Shown: positions 49,149 through 59,780 of the stretch, piece by piece
How positions within the stretch are numbered: position 1 is the stretch's first letter
How the letters are laid out: each line of letters starts with the position of its first letter
DNA from: Breviolum minutum Mf 1.05b.01
Taxonomy: Eukaryota; Sar; Dinophyceae; Suessiales; Symbiodiniaceae
Direction: 5' to 3'
NCBI GenBank assembly: GCA_000507305.1
Contig: DF239036.1
Location: 400,405 to 464,404 of the forward strand
DNA: 64,000 bases
The notes under the pieces: generated by a model
Database searches by the model: none
The model's input: the letters and a program-made list of their open reading frames with translations, nothing else
What the model was told of the DNA's origin: nothing
Made by a program: the position numbers and the translations under genes

Positions 49149-49377
49149 TATAGCAAGATATGGCCTGACATTTCGTGTCCGATATTTGTTGCGGGAAGCC
49201 CTCGTTTTTTTGTTCCCCTCGACCAGGAACCTCCCAAGGCTACGAAGGTACAACGTCCCGTCCGGGAATCCCAGGGTTTTGTGGCCTGGTAGCCCCAGTT
49301 GTAATTACACCATGGTTGAGTTCGACACCGCCAAATGATGGTTTCATACAAGGGGTTTGGAGGGAACCATCATAACC

Positions 49378-49478
49378 TACATACCTGGAAAACAGGTTGC
49401 TGTTAATTTCCATCAACTTTACCCCTAAAACCAGCCACAGTTGCCTAAAAAAATGGTACACTAGGTTTTCCAGGTAGT
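49378..49478. repeat. MITE family S, copy 1
   Basis: CTACATACCTGGAAAACAGG and ACTAGGTTTTCCAGGTAG; TTTCCATCAACTTTACCCC..AACCAGCCACAGTTGCC in the middle. Second copy at 53083. Confidence 0.75.
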
Positions 49479-49573
49479 TGGATGCAAATATTTGGAACAT
49501 GAGAGAACAGTCGCAGGGTCGAATTGTTGGGATAATTTGTTTGCCTTCATCATTACAGCAATTACTCATCATC

Positions 49574-49664
49574 CCCAACACTCAATGTATGGTATAGTTA
49601 CCTACATTCACAATAGAAATCAACCAAATTTCGGTATAACTATAAACTACATTGAGTGTTTGGG
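49574..49664. repeat. MITE family B, copy 10
   Basis: CCCAACACTCAATGTATGGTATAGTTACC and GGTATAACTATAAACTACATTGAGTGTTTGGG; CAT may be the 3-bp duplication. Confidence 0.85.
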
Positions 49665-49918
49665 CATGTTCAGGAGCACATTATACTTCACATTGACATA
49701 TTCATTTTTCGATAAATAATGTGTCATGATTTGCACATAATAGATGCCCTCAATCGGAACAATTATCATAGCACGTCCTGGGAAAAATTGTAAGCTGATA
49801 TTCCTATTGGTAGTGGATGCTATGTTACTTCAATTTAGGTTCCCATGCCCCATGATGCTACAATAATGGAACCCCTATTTTTTTTGTTCAATGGATTATC
49901 ACTGTTTACAATTTAAAT

Positions 49919-49952
49919 CAGGTAAACATACCATACATTCATCCTATAGAAT
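49919..49952. repeat. Family B right-arm fragment
   Basis: CAGGTAAACATACCATACATTCATCCTATAG. Confidence 0.6.
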
Positions 49953-49961
49953 AGGATAGGG

Positions 49962-50174
49962 GTGGAAGGGAGGTGTACTATGCTAATTTCTCTTGAAAGA
50001 TTCGGCGTTTTGAAGTCCTTCTGGAGGCCACGGGTTATATTCGCGAAGTGCCACCTGAGTCGGGAAAGCTTAGCAAGAGTTACAGTAACTGGAGCAAAAC
50101 TGGGGGCAGACAGAGATGTGGATGAATATGACTATGACAATATGCGGTGCAGATATATAAGCCCGGCAAGATGA
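49962..50174 (+). CDS. Unrecognised 70-codon ORF
   Basis: The second half is protein-like (SLARVTVTGAKLGADRDVDE, YDYDNMRC) with an acidic Tyr/Asp cluster. It ends at a C element. No ATG in good context; possibly an exon. Confidence 0.25.
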   Translation: MEGRCTMLISLERFGVLKSFWRPRVIFAKCHLSRESLARVTVTGAKLGADRDVDEYDYDNMRCRYISPAR

Positions 50175-50265
50175 ACCCCTACTACCTATAAATAAATGGA
50201 GTTATAACAACTATAAATGGCCTAATAATTGGGTTGCTCCGGTTACAACTCCTATGTGGTGGAGT
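50173..50265. repeat. Family C, copy 17
   Basis: ACCCCTACTACCTATAAATAAATGGAGTTATAACAACTATAAATGGCC..GGTTACAACTCC. Confidence 0.6.
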
Positions 50266-51171
50266 TTTTGATTAGATCGATAGTCTTTCCGAAAAGACCA
50301 TGATTTTGGTATAATGATTTGTAAGTGGGGACTTCCTGGGTATGCATTGTGTAACATAAGCCCTTGAAGTCCAGTCGACCAAACAAAGTGTCTGGTCTTC
50401 ACAATCACCCATGGAGCAGCAAGTCGTTTGGTCGACTTAGACACCCTGCATAACGTGAATTCCGGAAAGATTTTGGCGATGTTTGTTGGTATATTTTTTT
50501 GAAAAGTCAACCAATCCAACCAGTTCATACATGCTATATGAATCTATATGATTCCATGGAAACATGTGCTGCAAATCATCATTGTTTGAAATGGTATTTC
50601 CATCCAAAACAGGGTTATTTTAAGGCGAGTGATTTATGCATCAAATTTGAAGAGTACACCCAGAATCCTATTCTAGGGATGGGATTGAACCCTCAATGCC
50701 TCGATCTTATTCTAGGGAGGGGGGTTGGATTCCTAGCGGTGTCGTGACGAACTTGCATGAATGAACTTATCACTTTGGGAGTCTCTCACCCACACCAGGG
50801 TTGCCAAACCATGTTCGAGTCCCATTCGCCAGCTACTTCGCCCTGTTTTTTGTGGCTCCGGCTGGTGTATTTACCTAGGATTTACCCCCTCAACTACCCA
50901 GTTTGTGTCCGGTAGATGATTGTTAGTAGGCATTTTTTTTCCCTAAATGCCCAAACAATTCAGGTTTAGGAACTATAAGACAATTTGCCACAAGCCACAT
51001 TTACAACCTAAACTACCTAGTTTTTGTAAATAAATAGGACTTTACACTTTGAGTTTCTGGGGTTACAATATATACCCTACATGTTTTTATTGTTTTTCCC
51101 ACAGCAACAACTTCCGAAAACGGGCCTCTGACTCTGACGTTGAGTTGGCATCCGTTGACCAGCCATCCCTT

Positions 51172-51329
51172 CTTGGAGGATCATCCCAGTTAGTAAGTGG
51201 TTAATAGTCCCATGGTGATCCTTTTCGTCCCCTAAGGATCGGGTTGTGGGACCCCTTCCAAATGGCCGATATACATGGCTTATAAATGGGGGTGTGATGC
51301 TAACTTCTAAACTGGGATGATCCTCCAAA
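51172..51329. repeat. MITE family E, copy 9
   Basis: CTTGGAGGATCATCCCAGTTAGTAAGTGG and CTAAACTGGGATGATCCTCCAAA. Contains GGATCGGGTTGTGGGACCCCTTCC. Confidence 0.9.
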
Positions 51330-51397
51330 TGCCCCCCAAGAAATAGCCGGCTTTATTAGGAGATTACCAAGGGACCAGGGATAATGGCTACACTGGG

Positions 51398-51468
51398 GGT
51401 GATCCTAACTACTCCAGGGGGTGATCCGATCGCAACTGAACCATCCACTGGGAGCCCATCCTCCAAGT
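51398..51468. repeat. Family E right-end fragment
   Basis: GGGTGATCCTAACTACTCC..CATCCACTGGGAGCCCATCCTCCAAG then TA. Confidence 0.6.
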
Positions 51469-51549
51469 ATCCACCGACTCAGGGTCCATGAGCTTTATGG
51501 TCCTGACGGTCGGCCGATGGATTCCCAAAGCTTTTGGCGGTAGCGGATC

Positions 51550-51616
51550 AGCGGATCAGTGGGTGAAATAACCCGTTGATCCAAACCATTGATCCTAAAT
51601 TCCTGGGACATCCTAG
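51550..51616. repeat. Family D right-half fragment
   Basis: GATCAGTGGGTGAAATAACCCGTTGATCC..GATCCTAAATTCCTGGGACATCCTAG then TA. Confidence 0.7.
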
Positions 51617-51740
51617 TATTAGCGATTCTTGTGCATCATCGCGGACGTTGTAAGCAGGGGAATGCCTATATAGAGAACCCCCAAGGTTTAGAGTTTAGAG
51701 CTCACTTTTGGGGAGGGATGTTGAACTGGCCACCATTTCA

Positions 51741-51862
51741 ACTTGGATTTGTTTAGTTGGTGATTTTTGTTACTTTATTTAAATCACCATTTTTGACGGC
51801 CATTTGGGGAGAATCAATTATTGGAACTTTTTTCCAGGCCTCGAACAGTAAGCAAATTTCCA
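51741..51862. repeat. Family I element, copy 5
   Basis: CTTGGATTTGTTTAGTTGGTGATTTTTGTTAC..AAATCACC..GGAACTTTTTTCCAGGCC..AAGCAAATTTCC. Confidence 0.75.
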
Positions 51863-52196
51863 ATTTTTTTTGGATCGAGTGCTTCCCAAAATACGGGGCC
51901 CAAAAAAAAGGTTCTATAGGTTGGAACTATCCCCCGCCCAGTAACAATCCAGTAACAGTCACCATGTTTAGGCTCGGGAATCCCAACAAAAAAACCTTCA
52001 TTTGTGACGATTGCATCCTGGGGCCCGGGGGGTGGTAGACCTATAATCTTTAGGTCCATAGTGTCCAGACACCGTACCCGCCATAGCGATTCCTGTACAT
52101 CAAAGGCCGATTCGGAGGACCGAAAAGTTGAACAAAAATTTCCCAAATTAAAAAAATGTTGATTGAAATGATTTTCTTACAAGGTGGGTTGCATTT

Positions 52197-52260
52197 TTAC
52201 CTACATTTAACCATACAAATCATCCAAATGTAAGGATAAATGTACCATACATCATACATC
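52197..52260. repeat. Family B fragment
   Basis: TTTACCTACATTTAACCATACAAATCATCC..ATGTAAGGATAAATGTACCATACATC. Confidence 0.65.
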
Positions 52261-52516
52261 CTGATGGGGGTTTTCATTCACATCCCAAGTTGATATGCTG
52301 CGAACAAATTCGGGGAAGAGAAGGGTTGCGTGACATGATTTCAAAAGCAGATTTCAGATTTCCCAAAGACACCCCTGTGATGGGGCAGGGAGCGGTGTTT
52401 TCAAAACCTTTATGTGAAAATCCCGGACCAAGAGACAACTCCCCTCCTAACAGGGTTGTTATGCCACCCTGAAGCTAGGCTCCTGTGAACTAAAGATATA
52501 CCATTGAAACTGAAAC

Positions 52517-52628
52517 TACCCTTCCTGAAACTAACATAGGACCTGAAAATGAATGGTTGGAAGACTATAGTTTCCTTTTGGGTTTCGGCGTCCTGGCAGG
52601 TGCGAACTGCTAGTTGTAGGAAGAGTAA
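52517..52628. repeat. MITE family G, copy 9
   Basis: ACTACCCTTCCTGAAACTAACATAGG and AACTGCTAGTTGTAGGAAGAGTA; GGATGGTTGGAAGAC-type centre. Confidence 0.8.
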
Positions 52629-52684
52629 ACCCCAAAACGTCCAAGTGTAGAAGAAGAAAGGAAATTCTTCGAGTCTAGTCTATT

Positions 52685-52772
52685 CCCAAAGGATCCGTGT
52701 CTGGCATATATGTAGCTACATTTATCATAAAAAATCATCCAAATGCAGGTAAATATACCATACATTGAGTGC
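52685..52772. repeat. MITE family B, copy 11
   Basis: CCCAAAGGATCCGTGTCTGGCATATATG and GCAGGTAAATATACCATACATTGAGTGCA. The two ends belong to different B subtypes. Confidence 0.75.
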
Positions 52773-53082
52773 ATGTCTTAGTATTGGTTTTTGACGATCA
52801 AAACTCTCCAATACACAAAAAATCGCCACTTTCGGTCTTTCAAAATTGGCTTAAAGAGTCGACTGTTGCATGTGGCCAAACTGAGAGAAGCTCCAAGTTG
52901 CTGATTGCTGTTGATCCAGTAAGGTCGTAGGGTTTACCATGACGGATCCTTGGGCTGGTACGTATACCATGGGCTCCAAAAACCTACATGAAAAGAGTTT
53001 TTTTGTGGTAAATAACCTGGCTTTTAGGTGGCCCAAACCTTTATTTTTCATGATTTTAGGGGCTAATAATAAATATAATAAT

Positions 53083-53206
53083 ACCTACCTGGAAATTCCA
53101 GCCGTTTGCAGTTCGTTGATTTCCATCAACTCAAAAAAAACACCTAAACAAGCAATCGACCAGTTGCCTTCAAAATTTGTTGGTACACTATGTTTTCCAG
53201 GTTACT
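53083..53206. repeat. MITE family S, copy 2
   Basis: CCTACCTGGAAATTCCAGCC and TACACTATGTTTTCCAGGTTA; GATTTCCATCAACTC inside. Confidence 0.7.
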
Positions 53207-53226
53207 AATTTATCCATGGATCGGTA

Positions 53227-53373
53227 CTTAGAGGTTCAGGATACTGGATGGATGTAACTGGTTATAAGGTTTTTTCCTCCCTAGTTAGGGGACATTCAAT
53301 TCAATAGGCCACTTATAGAGGTTAAAAAACCCTGGTTACTATTTACACATCCTAAATATCCTGAACCTCTAAG
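53227..53373. repeat. D-like element with different ends
   Basis: CTTAGAGGTTCAGGATACTGG and ATCCTGAACCTCTAAG with TA on both sides. The body resembles D/E (GTTAGGGGAC, GGCCACTTATAG). A distinct subfamily. Confidence 0.8.
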
Positions 53374-53486
53374 TAGAGACTTACCGTGCTTCGTGCCATG
53401 ATATATATGGTTTTTATCAAGGGGAAGGTGTGGGAGTTGTAGCCGGATGTAACAGCTTTGCAGAAACCTCGGGAAACATCCAACTA

Positions 53487-53690
53487 TAGGACCCCCCCAA
53501 AAGAAATAACATGTTCCCTAAAACGGAACCATTTTAAAAAGAAAGTAGTCTTCCAACCACTATTTATCAGGGGACATGTTACCCTCCCGGAAACTAGCAG
53601 TTCGCACCTGAAAATGGATGGTTGGAATATTAGGTGTCTTTTGGGATGGCCGATTTTCAGGGGCTATGTTAACTTTAAGAAGGGTAGTAA
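53487..53690. repeat. Two abutting family G elements
   Basis: 53487-53578: CCCCCCCAAAAGAAATAACATGTTCCC to CAGGGGACATGTTACC. 53579-53690: TACCCTCCCGGAAACTAGCAG to GGGGCTATGTTAACTTTAAGAAGGGTA. The second starts where the first should end, so it replaced that end. Confidence 0.8.
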
Positions 53691-53798
53691 CTGGGGTTAG
53701 TTCCCTGCTATATTGGCAACCAAGAGCTTGATTCCAAATATATAGGAAAGATGAGGGTTGGATATCCATTCTTCAAAATTCCACGGTGCTGTATACCC

Positions 53799-53927
53799 CG
53801 AGACATCTAAAATCCTCCAGTCATACCTGGTGAGGATCGGTGTTTGGAACCCCAAGAAAGACCTTCTCAGAAGACTGTTGGGGGTTCAAACAAACACCGA
53901 TCCTCACAAGGTATGACTGGATGTCTA
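53799..53927. repeat. MITE family H, copy 5
   Basis: CGAGACATCTAAAATCCTCCAGTCATACCTGGTG and CAAGGTATGACTGGATGTCTA. Confidence 0.85.
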
Positions 53928-54777
53928 AGCTACCATGGTATGGGAACCTTGCTTTGGTTCCTCTAGAGGTTCTATGATTCCAAAGTTGGCCAAGAAACCT
54001 TGACAATTCCCTGCTCCAGTCGACTGTAAAAATAACTTGTCCTTTGTTTTTGTGATGTTTCCGAAACATCTCACCAGTAGGTGAAGAAGATGACTTTCCT
54101 ATTTTTTTGGGGGGAGTTGGAGGCAAGTAGTTTCTTAGATGGTCCTTTCTGCCAAAAACAGCCTGTTCTGCCATTGATTAGTCGTGGTGTTTTCAATGAT
54201 TGAACCAAATTTTGTTTGTTGTCAATTTCAGCTTCTCACAGTTGGTAGACTCAAAAATCGAGTCCCTCGGTCGACGCACACACCAGGAGGTTGTACAACC
54301 ATGAAGTTGTAGATAGTGCTTTAGACATTCCAGACAGTTGGTCTCTGAAACTTGTTTGGTTGGTTTTAAATCCATAAGATTGAACGGCTCAAAAACCTCA
54401 TGAAACATGGACATAATAGTTTCAAGTTACAAAGATCTGTAATCATGAATCAACCAGTATAATGAGATGAAGTAAGTTGTTTTCAATGCTCAAGCAAAGA
54501 ACCCTTTAGGAAGCCAAGATACAAGCGTTGTACCATCTACTGTCAGGTGGTGTGTTTTGCAACAATGTCCGTGAAACTTTTGCCAAAGATTTGGGGATAT
54601 GCTGCAGATTCAACTACTTTTTGCGGCCATATCTCAGCGAATTGCTTCGAACAAAAAAAAAAGTCCCTCTAAGAGTCCCCGAAATCTCTTGAAACGCTTA
54701 GGGAAATTCAGGAGGTCAATATTTTTATACTTTGGTATGAGAACTATATACTGTATCTACATAGTCATAGGGTCCAT

Positions 54778-54896
54778 GAAACTGATGTATATATATACGT
54801 ATATTTATTTATTTATAGATAGATACATATACACATTATAAGGCCTGTATTTATTTACCCAACAAAATCATACATATTCGGTAAATATACCCATTT
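54778..54896. repeat. AT-rich microsatellite and family B fragment
   Basis: TATATATATACGTATATTTATTTATTTATAGATAGATAC, then CTGTATTTATTTACCC..AAATCATACATATTCGGTAAATATACCC. Confidence 0.5.
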
Positions 54897-55361
54897 AGTT
54901 GAGTTTGATGGTAACTTAGTAGTTAAATATAAGGTTGGGCCTCCCATTGATCCTTTGTAAAAGAAAAGGTGGGGAACAATCTTGGTTGCGGATCAATCAT
55001 GGTGAGGTGCCATTGGTTTCATGTTAGTTTTTAAGGATGTATATCATATCTTAGCAGTTTACCTTCAAAAAGTTTAACATGTTGGAAACTGTTCGTGAAC
55101 TTCTGGCCACGCTTTAAGTCAGGAACGAGGGAATTCATTTGTTTGTATGCTAGTTTTTTCTGTGATTTTTACTCTTCTTACGTTTTGCTGGTTGATAACT
55201 TTTAGTCCTTGTATATAGTTTATGATGCGTTGCAACAACTAATAATACTGTATAAAGTGTACTATGAATTTCCAGAACCGTTTGGCGATTTTTGTTCAAG
55301 TCGATATATTTTGGATTCACAGAGCAGTGAGCAAAACCCTGGTCATGTACTGTATTTATAT

Positions 55362-55461
55362 CCCATACCATCCATGTATGGTATATTTACCTACATTTAC
55401 CATATTTTGCCATTAAAAACAACCAAATATAAATAAATATACCATACATGGATGGTAAGGG
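55362..55461. repeat. MITE family B, copy 12 (twin of 61560)
   Basis: CCCATACCATCCATGTATGG and CCATACATGGATGGTAAGGG. Differs from the copy at 61560-61659 at only about four of 100 positions. Confidence 0.95.
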
Positions 55462-55483
55462 TGTAGGGGATTACCGTACCCAA

Positions 55484-55572
55484 AAGTTTAACAGCGAGTT
55501 TTCCCCTGAAAAGTTACCAAAACCCAAAGAAGTCTTCCTTTTGCACCATTTTTCAGATGCTATGTTAAACTG
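55484..55572. repeat. MITE family G, copy 10
   Basis: CCAAAAGTTTAACAGCGAGTTTTCCCCTGAAAAG and TTTTTCAGATGCTATGTTAAACTGG; passes directly into repeat N. Confidence 0.7.
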
Positions 55573-55573
55573 G

Positions 55574-55680
55574 TTGTTTAGGGTATACAAGGAATTATAC
55601 TACCCAGTCATACAGAGATTATTCCAAGCCAATATAAGGATCTATATGAACCAGTCAGTACAACGACATGTCAGCCAAAG
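55574..55680. repeat. Dispersed repeat N, copy 4
   Basis: TTGTTTAGGGTATACAAGG..ATACTACCCAGTCATACAGAGATTATT..AAGCCAATATAAGGATC..CATGTCAGCC. Confidence 0.65.
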
Positions 55681-55789
55681 CAAAGAGTTTTGCACGTTCA
55701 AATGTTCAAGCAATGGCGGCGAAGCACGCTGCTTTTGCATGAGGCATGGACCTTGTTGTTTTTTGTTCACTGGGCAAAGAATATATATA

Positions 55790-55889
55790 TATATACCTGG
55801 AACCCCAATGACCTCTATTTTTGAAGGTTAACCCCCCAAAACAAGGCCTTTTCCAATCAAAACAAGGGTCATTTGAGTTCCAGGTACAT
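55790..55889. repeat. MITE family M, copy 3
   Basis: TATATATACCTGGAACCCCAATGACC and GGGTCATTTGAGTTCCAGGTACATATA. Confidence 0.85.
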
Positions 55890-55950
55890 ATACATCAAAC
55901 CCGTCGAAGTGTATGGGAACTGGTGATTTCGTGATCTCCGGCCATCAAAT

Positions 55951-56092
55951 CGAGAGGATGATCCTAGTGGATGTGAAAGGGTTAAAAACACTCCCAAAGG
56001 ATCCGGACCGGGCGGTTCCCCTGCCAAATGGCCCTTCCATGACTTGTAAATTGGGGTTACTAACTACGTACTAAGTGGGATAATCCTCCATG
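55951..56092. repeat. MITE family E, copy 10
   Basis: CGAGAGGATGATCCTAGTGGATG and ACTAAGTGGGATAATCCTCCA. Confidence 0.75.
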
Positions 56093-56288
56093 TGCAACAT
56101 ACCCCAGACCCAGAACCAACAATTTATGAATTACTTCCTTTTCATTTGGGAATTTGGGGAGCGGTGGCAATATGCGCCAGGAATCTGTTGAAATTATCTC
56201 AGAGCATGGTCCGAAATGGTTGGAGTGACCTGAAAAGGATTGATCCCAAAAATCTTAAAAGTCAAAAAAAGACACAAAATGGGAACAT

Positions 56289-56412
56289 ACAAGGCGGGCC
56301 CATGTCACCAGTTATAAGTAGGGTTGGAACTCCATTTATAGGGGTTACTTCACCCCACTTACTTATTCATAAGGCCGGACATATTTATATGACTTCATTC
56401 ATAACTGCTTTT
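56289..56412. repeat. Family C, copy 18
   Basis: CAAGGCGGGCCCATGTCACCAGTTATAAGTAGGG; CATTTATAGGGGTTACTTCACCCC inside; right end lost. Confidence 0.7.
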
Positions 56413-56546
56413 CAGGGTGCCCAAGACCTTGTGGAACATCGGAAAAACCTTTACAGTGATGCCAACAAAAATCTACCATTTCAGTGGTGACATCAGAGGT
56501 CCTTAAATGTCGCCCGGGAGGACCTTGTTCTTTGTAACGACTCCTC

Positions 56547-56716
56547 CAAGGTGGGCCGTCTTAGCCGATCGTTAGAAAATGGGGTGATATTTTAGGCCCC
56601 TGTAGTTTTGGCCGGAAACACATGGGGTGAAATGCCTGGGGTTATATATAAAACTCTACTTACAGGGGGAGGTATATTTCACCACATTTATAGCGATCGG
56701 CTCCGGGGTCCACCTG
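56547..56716. repeat. MITE family C, copy 19 (long form)
   Basis: CCAAGGTGGGCCGTCTTAGCCGATCG and CGATCGGCTCCGGGGTCCACCTGG: both termini present, and a second inner inverted pair CCGATCG/CGATCGG. Interior has GGCCGGAAACACATGGGGTGAAAT. Confidence 0.8.
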
Positions 56717-56795
56717 GTGGTAAAGCCAAGCATTTTGTTCTTCCAACTGATAGCCTAGACCATTAAACATCGTGGATGTGTTTGAAATAGTATAT

Positions 56796-56907
56796 CCCAG
56801 ATGCGACCCACGGGACTGGCCTATTTACCTTCATGAAAACCCATAAATTTGGGCCATTCAGGTATAGGTAAATATATGTAAATATTACATACAATGAGCA
56901 TTTGGGA
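56796..56907. repeat. MITE family B, copy 13 (AATGGG subtype)
   Basis: CCCAGATGCGACCCACGGGACTGGCC and TACATACAATGAGCATTTGGG. The right arm contains a short duplication of GTAAATAT. Confidence 0.8.
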
Positions 56908-57108
56908 TGTACATGTACTAGAATGAATGTCCATAGGGATCGTGGAAGTGAGTGACCTACAATTCCATCAATTCCTATTTGGATGAACATCAGTCTGACA
57001 ATCAGCCTGTGTCGACTTTGGATTCTTGGGTGACGACGACCTCCACTGCAGGTTACTGTCTCCACATCTTGTTGGGCGATTTCAAAACTTCTTTTGAAAC
57101 AGCTGTAA

Positions 57109-57385
57109 CGTAATGCAACAGACGGTGTGGCAGACTTCGCGCAGATGCACAAAATTCGAGCTATGCTTCGTGATTGCTGGAAGCCTAAACGTGGCGAGGA
57201 AGTTTCCCGGGGTTTTGTTGATTGAAGGGACGCTTGATGTTCATTGGAAACATGCCCTGGCGTGGATTGCTTCTACGGAAATGGTCCGTGAACGGGTGCT
57301 GAATGGAGTCGGCAACATTATGGAGGTTGGTGTGCCATGCGCAACCAGTCTTGAGCGTTGCAGAATTTTCGCCCGGCCTGGTTAG
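57109..57385 (+). pseudogene. Gene-like stretch split over two frames
   Basis: Frame 1 (57109-57216) encodes TDGVADFAQMHKIRAMLRDC then WKPKRGEEVSRGFVD before TGA. Frame 2 (57113-57385, ATG at 57113) becomes the protein-like frame from about 57205: LIEGTLDVHWKHALAWIAST then EMVRERVLNGVGNIMEVGVP. One small indel near 57200-57220 would join them. GC-rich relative to the flanks. No family recognised; decay or an unusual exon junction are both possible. Confidence 0.4.
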
Positions 57386-57404
57386 TTCTTCTCCCCCACC
57401 TTTG

Positions 57405-57529
57405 AAAAATGAGGTTATTTCACCCCTTTAAATGACCATAAATGGGTTTCACTGGGGTTATTTCACCCCCATAAGTTAAGTGGAGTTATGTGGAGTTATA
57501 ACCCTATACTTCCAACTGGTAGGGGCCCA
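57405..57529. repeat. Family C, copy 20
   Basis: AAATGAGGTTATTTCACCCCTTTAAATGACC..AATGGGTTTCACTGGGG..CTTCCAACTGGTAGGGGCCCA. The terminus merges into the E element at 57530. Confidence 0.75.
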
Positions 57530-57690
57530 CTTGGAGGATCATCCCAGTTAGTAAGTAGTATGTAAGTAGTGTGTAACCGCTATTTACAAGCCATTTAGGC
57601 CACTTGGAAGGTGAATAAACCCAGCTTTTGGACATACTAACCATGGTCACTAACCACTTTCTGCATCCACTGGGAGCCCATCCTCCACAA
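57530..57690. repeat. MITE family E, copy 11
   Basis: CTTGGAGGATCATCCCAGTTAGTAAG and TCCACTGGGAGCCCATCCTCCAC. The ORFs at 57628-57894 begin inside it. Confidence 0.85.
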
Positions 57691-58072
57691 GCACCTTTCA
57701 GAGGTTTTTTCCACCAACTTTTTTCGGATCCAGCCACTGCGCCAGGGTTTTTCGCGATGGATCCTGGAAGTGTTGGAACCTCCAATGCAGGAGTGGGTGT
57801 TTGGAACGGCAAAGTTTCTGTGGGGGGGGCGATCAATAAGCGCTATAACGCTTCCGCATGTGTTTTGTTCCGACCAATATTTAGGCAAATGTAGTCCAAT
57901 TCGTTATTTTTTGCAGCTTTAACACATGGACTATAAGAATCCAGGTGTTGTTTTTTGAAGAAAGGAATTGTCATGCACCAGTGGAATTTCCCTATTCTTT
58001 TCGGATGGGATTTTTCAACCCGAACAAGGCAATCCTATTGCCATCCATAGGAAATTTGGACTCTTGGAGATG

Positions 58073-58184
58073 TTTTGGGTGTTTCCAAAAATGGGGGGTA
58101 CCCCCAAATCATCCATTTTGATAGGGTTTTCAATTATCAACCATCCATTTTGGGATACCACTATTTTTGGAAACACCTATATCT
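58073..58184. repeat. MITE family O, copy 2
   Basis: GGGTGTTTCCAAAAATGGGGGGTACCCCCAAATCATCCATTTTGATAGGG and CCATTTTGGGATACCACTATTTTTGGAAACACC. Partner of 35588. Confidence 0.9.
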
Positions 58185-58250
58185 TGACAAGACAAATTTT
58201 GATTTCAATGATATCCAGAGAATCAAAAAAATTGGATTCGTTGAACTCAT

Positions 58251-58348
58251 CTAGGTGGTGGTTTCAAATATGTTGGATTTTCACCCCTATTTCGGGAAGA
58301 TTTCCAATTTGACTCATATTTTTCAAACGGGTTGAAACCACCAACTAG
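58251..58348. repeat. MITE family A, copy 12
   Basis: CTAGGTGGTGGTTTCAAATATG and GGGTTGAAACCACCAACTAG. Ends intact, but the flanks TCAT and ATTA do not match. Confidence 0.95.
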
Positions 58349-58785
58349 ATTATTTTATAAAGGATTTTCCATTCACAAATCCAGTGACTGGACATTTTAT
58401 TTTAATAGTCTTGGAATTTTTCGGACATAGGACTAGATTTTTCGCAAGAAACATATGGATCATTATAAGATACCTACATTTTGGGGGAATCCAAGGATGC
58501 CTACATCTTCCTGGAACATTTTTCAAGGAAGTGGCCTGAAAAAATGGTGGAAAAATTCTTTGAGGGTGGTTGGTGATGGACCATATATCCCGGTTGGACC
58601 CTTCCAAACACCTTGGGGGTTGGATTGAAGGTATGACCTGGCCCTCAGAAAACATATCATCCAAACACTCCAACCTCAGGAGGTATGACAAAATGTTTAC
58701 AAAGATTAAGATGAATTAAGTCATGCAATGTCTCAGATTTAAACGCGGTCAAATGGTGAAACTGCATTCATGGCTCATTAAAGCA

Positions 58786-58893
58786 GTTACCCTTGGACCC
58801 CAAAACCATGGAAACATGCAGGGTTTTAAACCCCCAATATATGGGTTATAACCCTTAAAAATGAAGGTTGTGGGTTCCCATGGTAGAGATCTT
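58786..58893. repeat. Dispersed repeat W, copy 1
   Basis: TTACCCTTGGACCCCAAAACCATGG and GTGGGTTCCCATGGTAG are its ends, loosely inverted. Partner at 63359. Confidence 0.65.
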
Positions 58894-58980
58894 CACTCAC
58901 ATCATCTCACGGATCTTCACCCCCGACTCTGTAAGGTGACCAACGATGATTCTTGGAAAAAATCCCTGTCCTCAAAGGTA

Positions 58981-59242
58981 CAAGGTGGGCCCCGGAAAAC
59001 CAGTTATACATGGGGTTAAATACCTTTTAAGTAGGGTTACTTGGATGTCCATGGTACTTAGTAACTGGGTTATAACCCCTGTATAAGTAGGTTATAAGTC
59101 CCTTAAGTGGGTTATAAACCAACTTACTAACTAGTTACTAACTTCCGTGGACATCCAAGTATAACCCGAGTTGCTCCTTTATTTTCGGCCATAAAAAAGG
59201 GGTCGTTAACTGCATCTATAGCTGGATCCGGGGCCCACCTTG
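58981..59242. repeat. Family C element interrupted by a D element
   Basis: CAAGGTGGGCCCCGG at 58981 and CCGGGGCCCACCTTG ending 59242 are perfect ends flanked by TA. Removing the inner D (59040-59159) and one TA restores the usual GGGTTATAACCC of C. Confidence 0.95.
59040..59159. repeat. MITE family D, copy 8 (nested in C)
   Basis: CTTGGATGTCCATGGTACTTAGTAACTGG and AGTTACTAACTTCCGTGGACATCCAAG, with TA on both sides inside the C element. Confidence 0.95.
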
Positions 59243-59411
59243 TACCTCAGGACAAGCACCACACGAAATTGGTCCAACGCTTGGATTGTTGGGTGTGTTT
59301 TTTTTTTCAAGGTCGTTTCTGTGTTTTTTTGGGGGTTTGGCCAGACGTTCTTCCACAAGTGGTCGAGCAATTTGGCAAATCTTGCTAGATCTTGTGGGGT
59401 AGATGTCATTA

Positions 59412-59518
59412 CTTACCCTCCCGAAGTTTGACATAGCCCCTGAAAAGTTACCTTCCCAATAGGAAAGTAGTCTTCCAACCATCATTTTTCAGGGGCTATG
59501 TTAAACTTCAGGGGGATA
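59412..59518. repeat. MITE family G, copy 11
   Basis: TTACCCTCCCGAAGTTTGACATAGCCCCTGAAAA and TTTTTCAGGGGCTATGTTAAACTTCAGGGGG. Confidence 0.9.
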
Positions 59519-59667
59519 TATGAGTCAGTTTCAAGTTTGGACCAACTGTTTGGACTATAGGCCCAAGTAAAAGTTGGAAGTTGGTGGATGATGAGCATCC
59601 ATAAGTTCAATCAATGTGCTGAAGAGTTCAGGGTAATGTAATGATTAATTAAAGTTATTAAATACCT

Positions 59668-59780
59668 GGTGATTCAAGCCGTGACCTTTTTGGGATGGTG
59701 AAAACGTGACCCTTTCAAGGGGTTGTTGGTGACCTCCAACGATCGGGGATGAAAAGGGCACGGCTTGAATCACCTGGCAA
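59668..59780. repeat. MITE family K, copy 2
   Basis: CCTGGTGATTCAAGCCGTGACC and GGCACGGCTTGAATCACCTGG: clear 20-bp inverted ends. Confidence 0.85.

Noticed and set aside
55448-55831. 127-codon plus-strand ORF
   Set aside because: It starts in a B element, crosses G and N repeats and ends in an M element, so it is a read-through of repeats.
56092-56490. 132-codon plus-strand ORF
   Set aside because: It begins at the end of an E element and runs through a C element. Only about 80 codons are outside repeats and they show no motif.
57504-57894. ORFs of 83-110 codons on both strands
   Set aside because: Most of their length is E-element sequence, and both strands are open equally.
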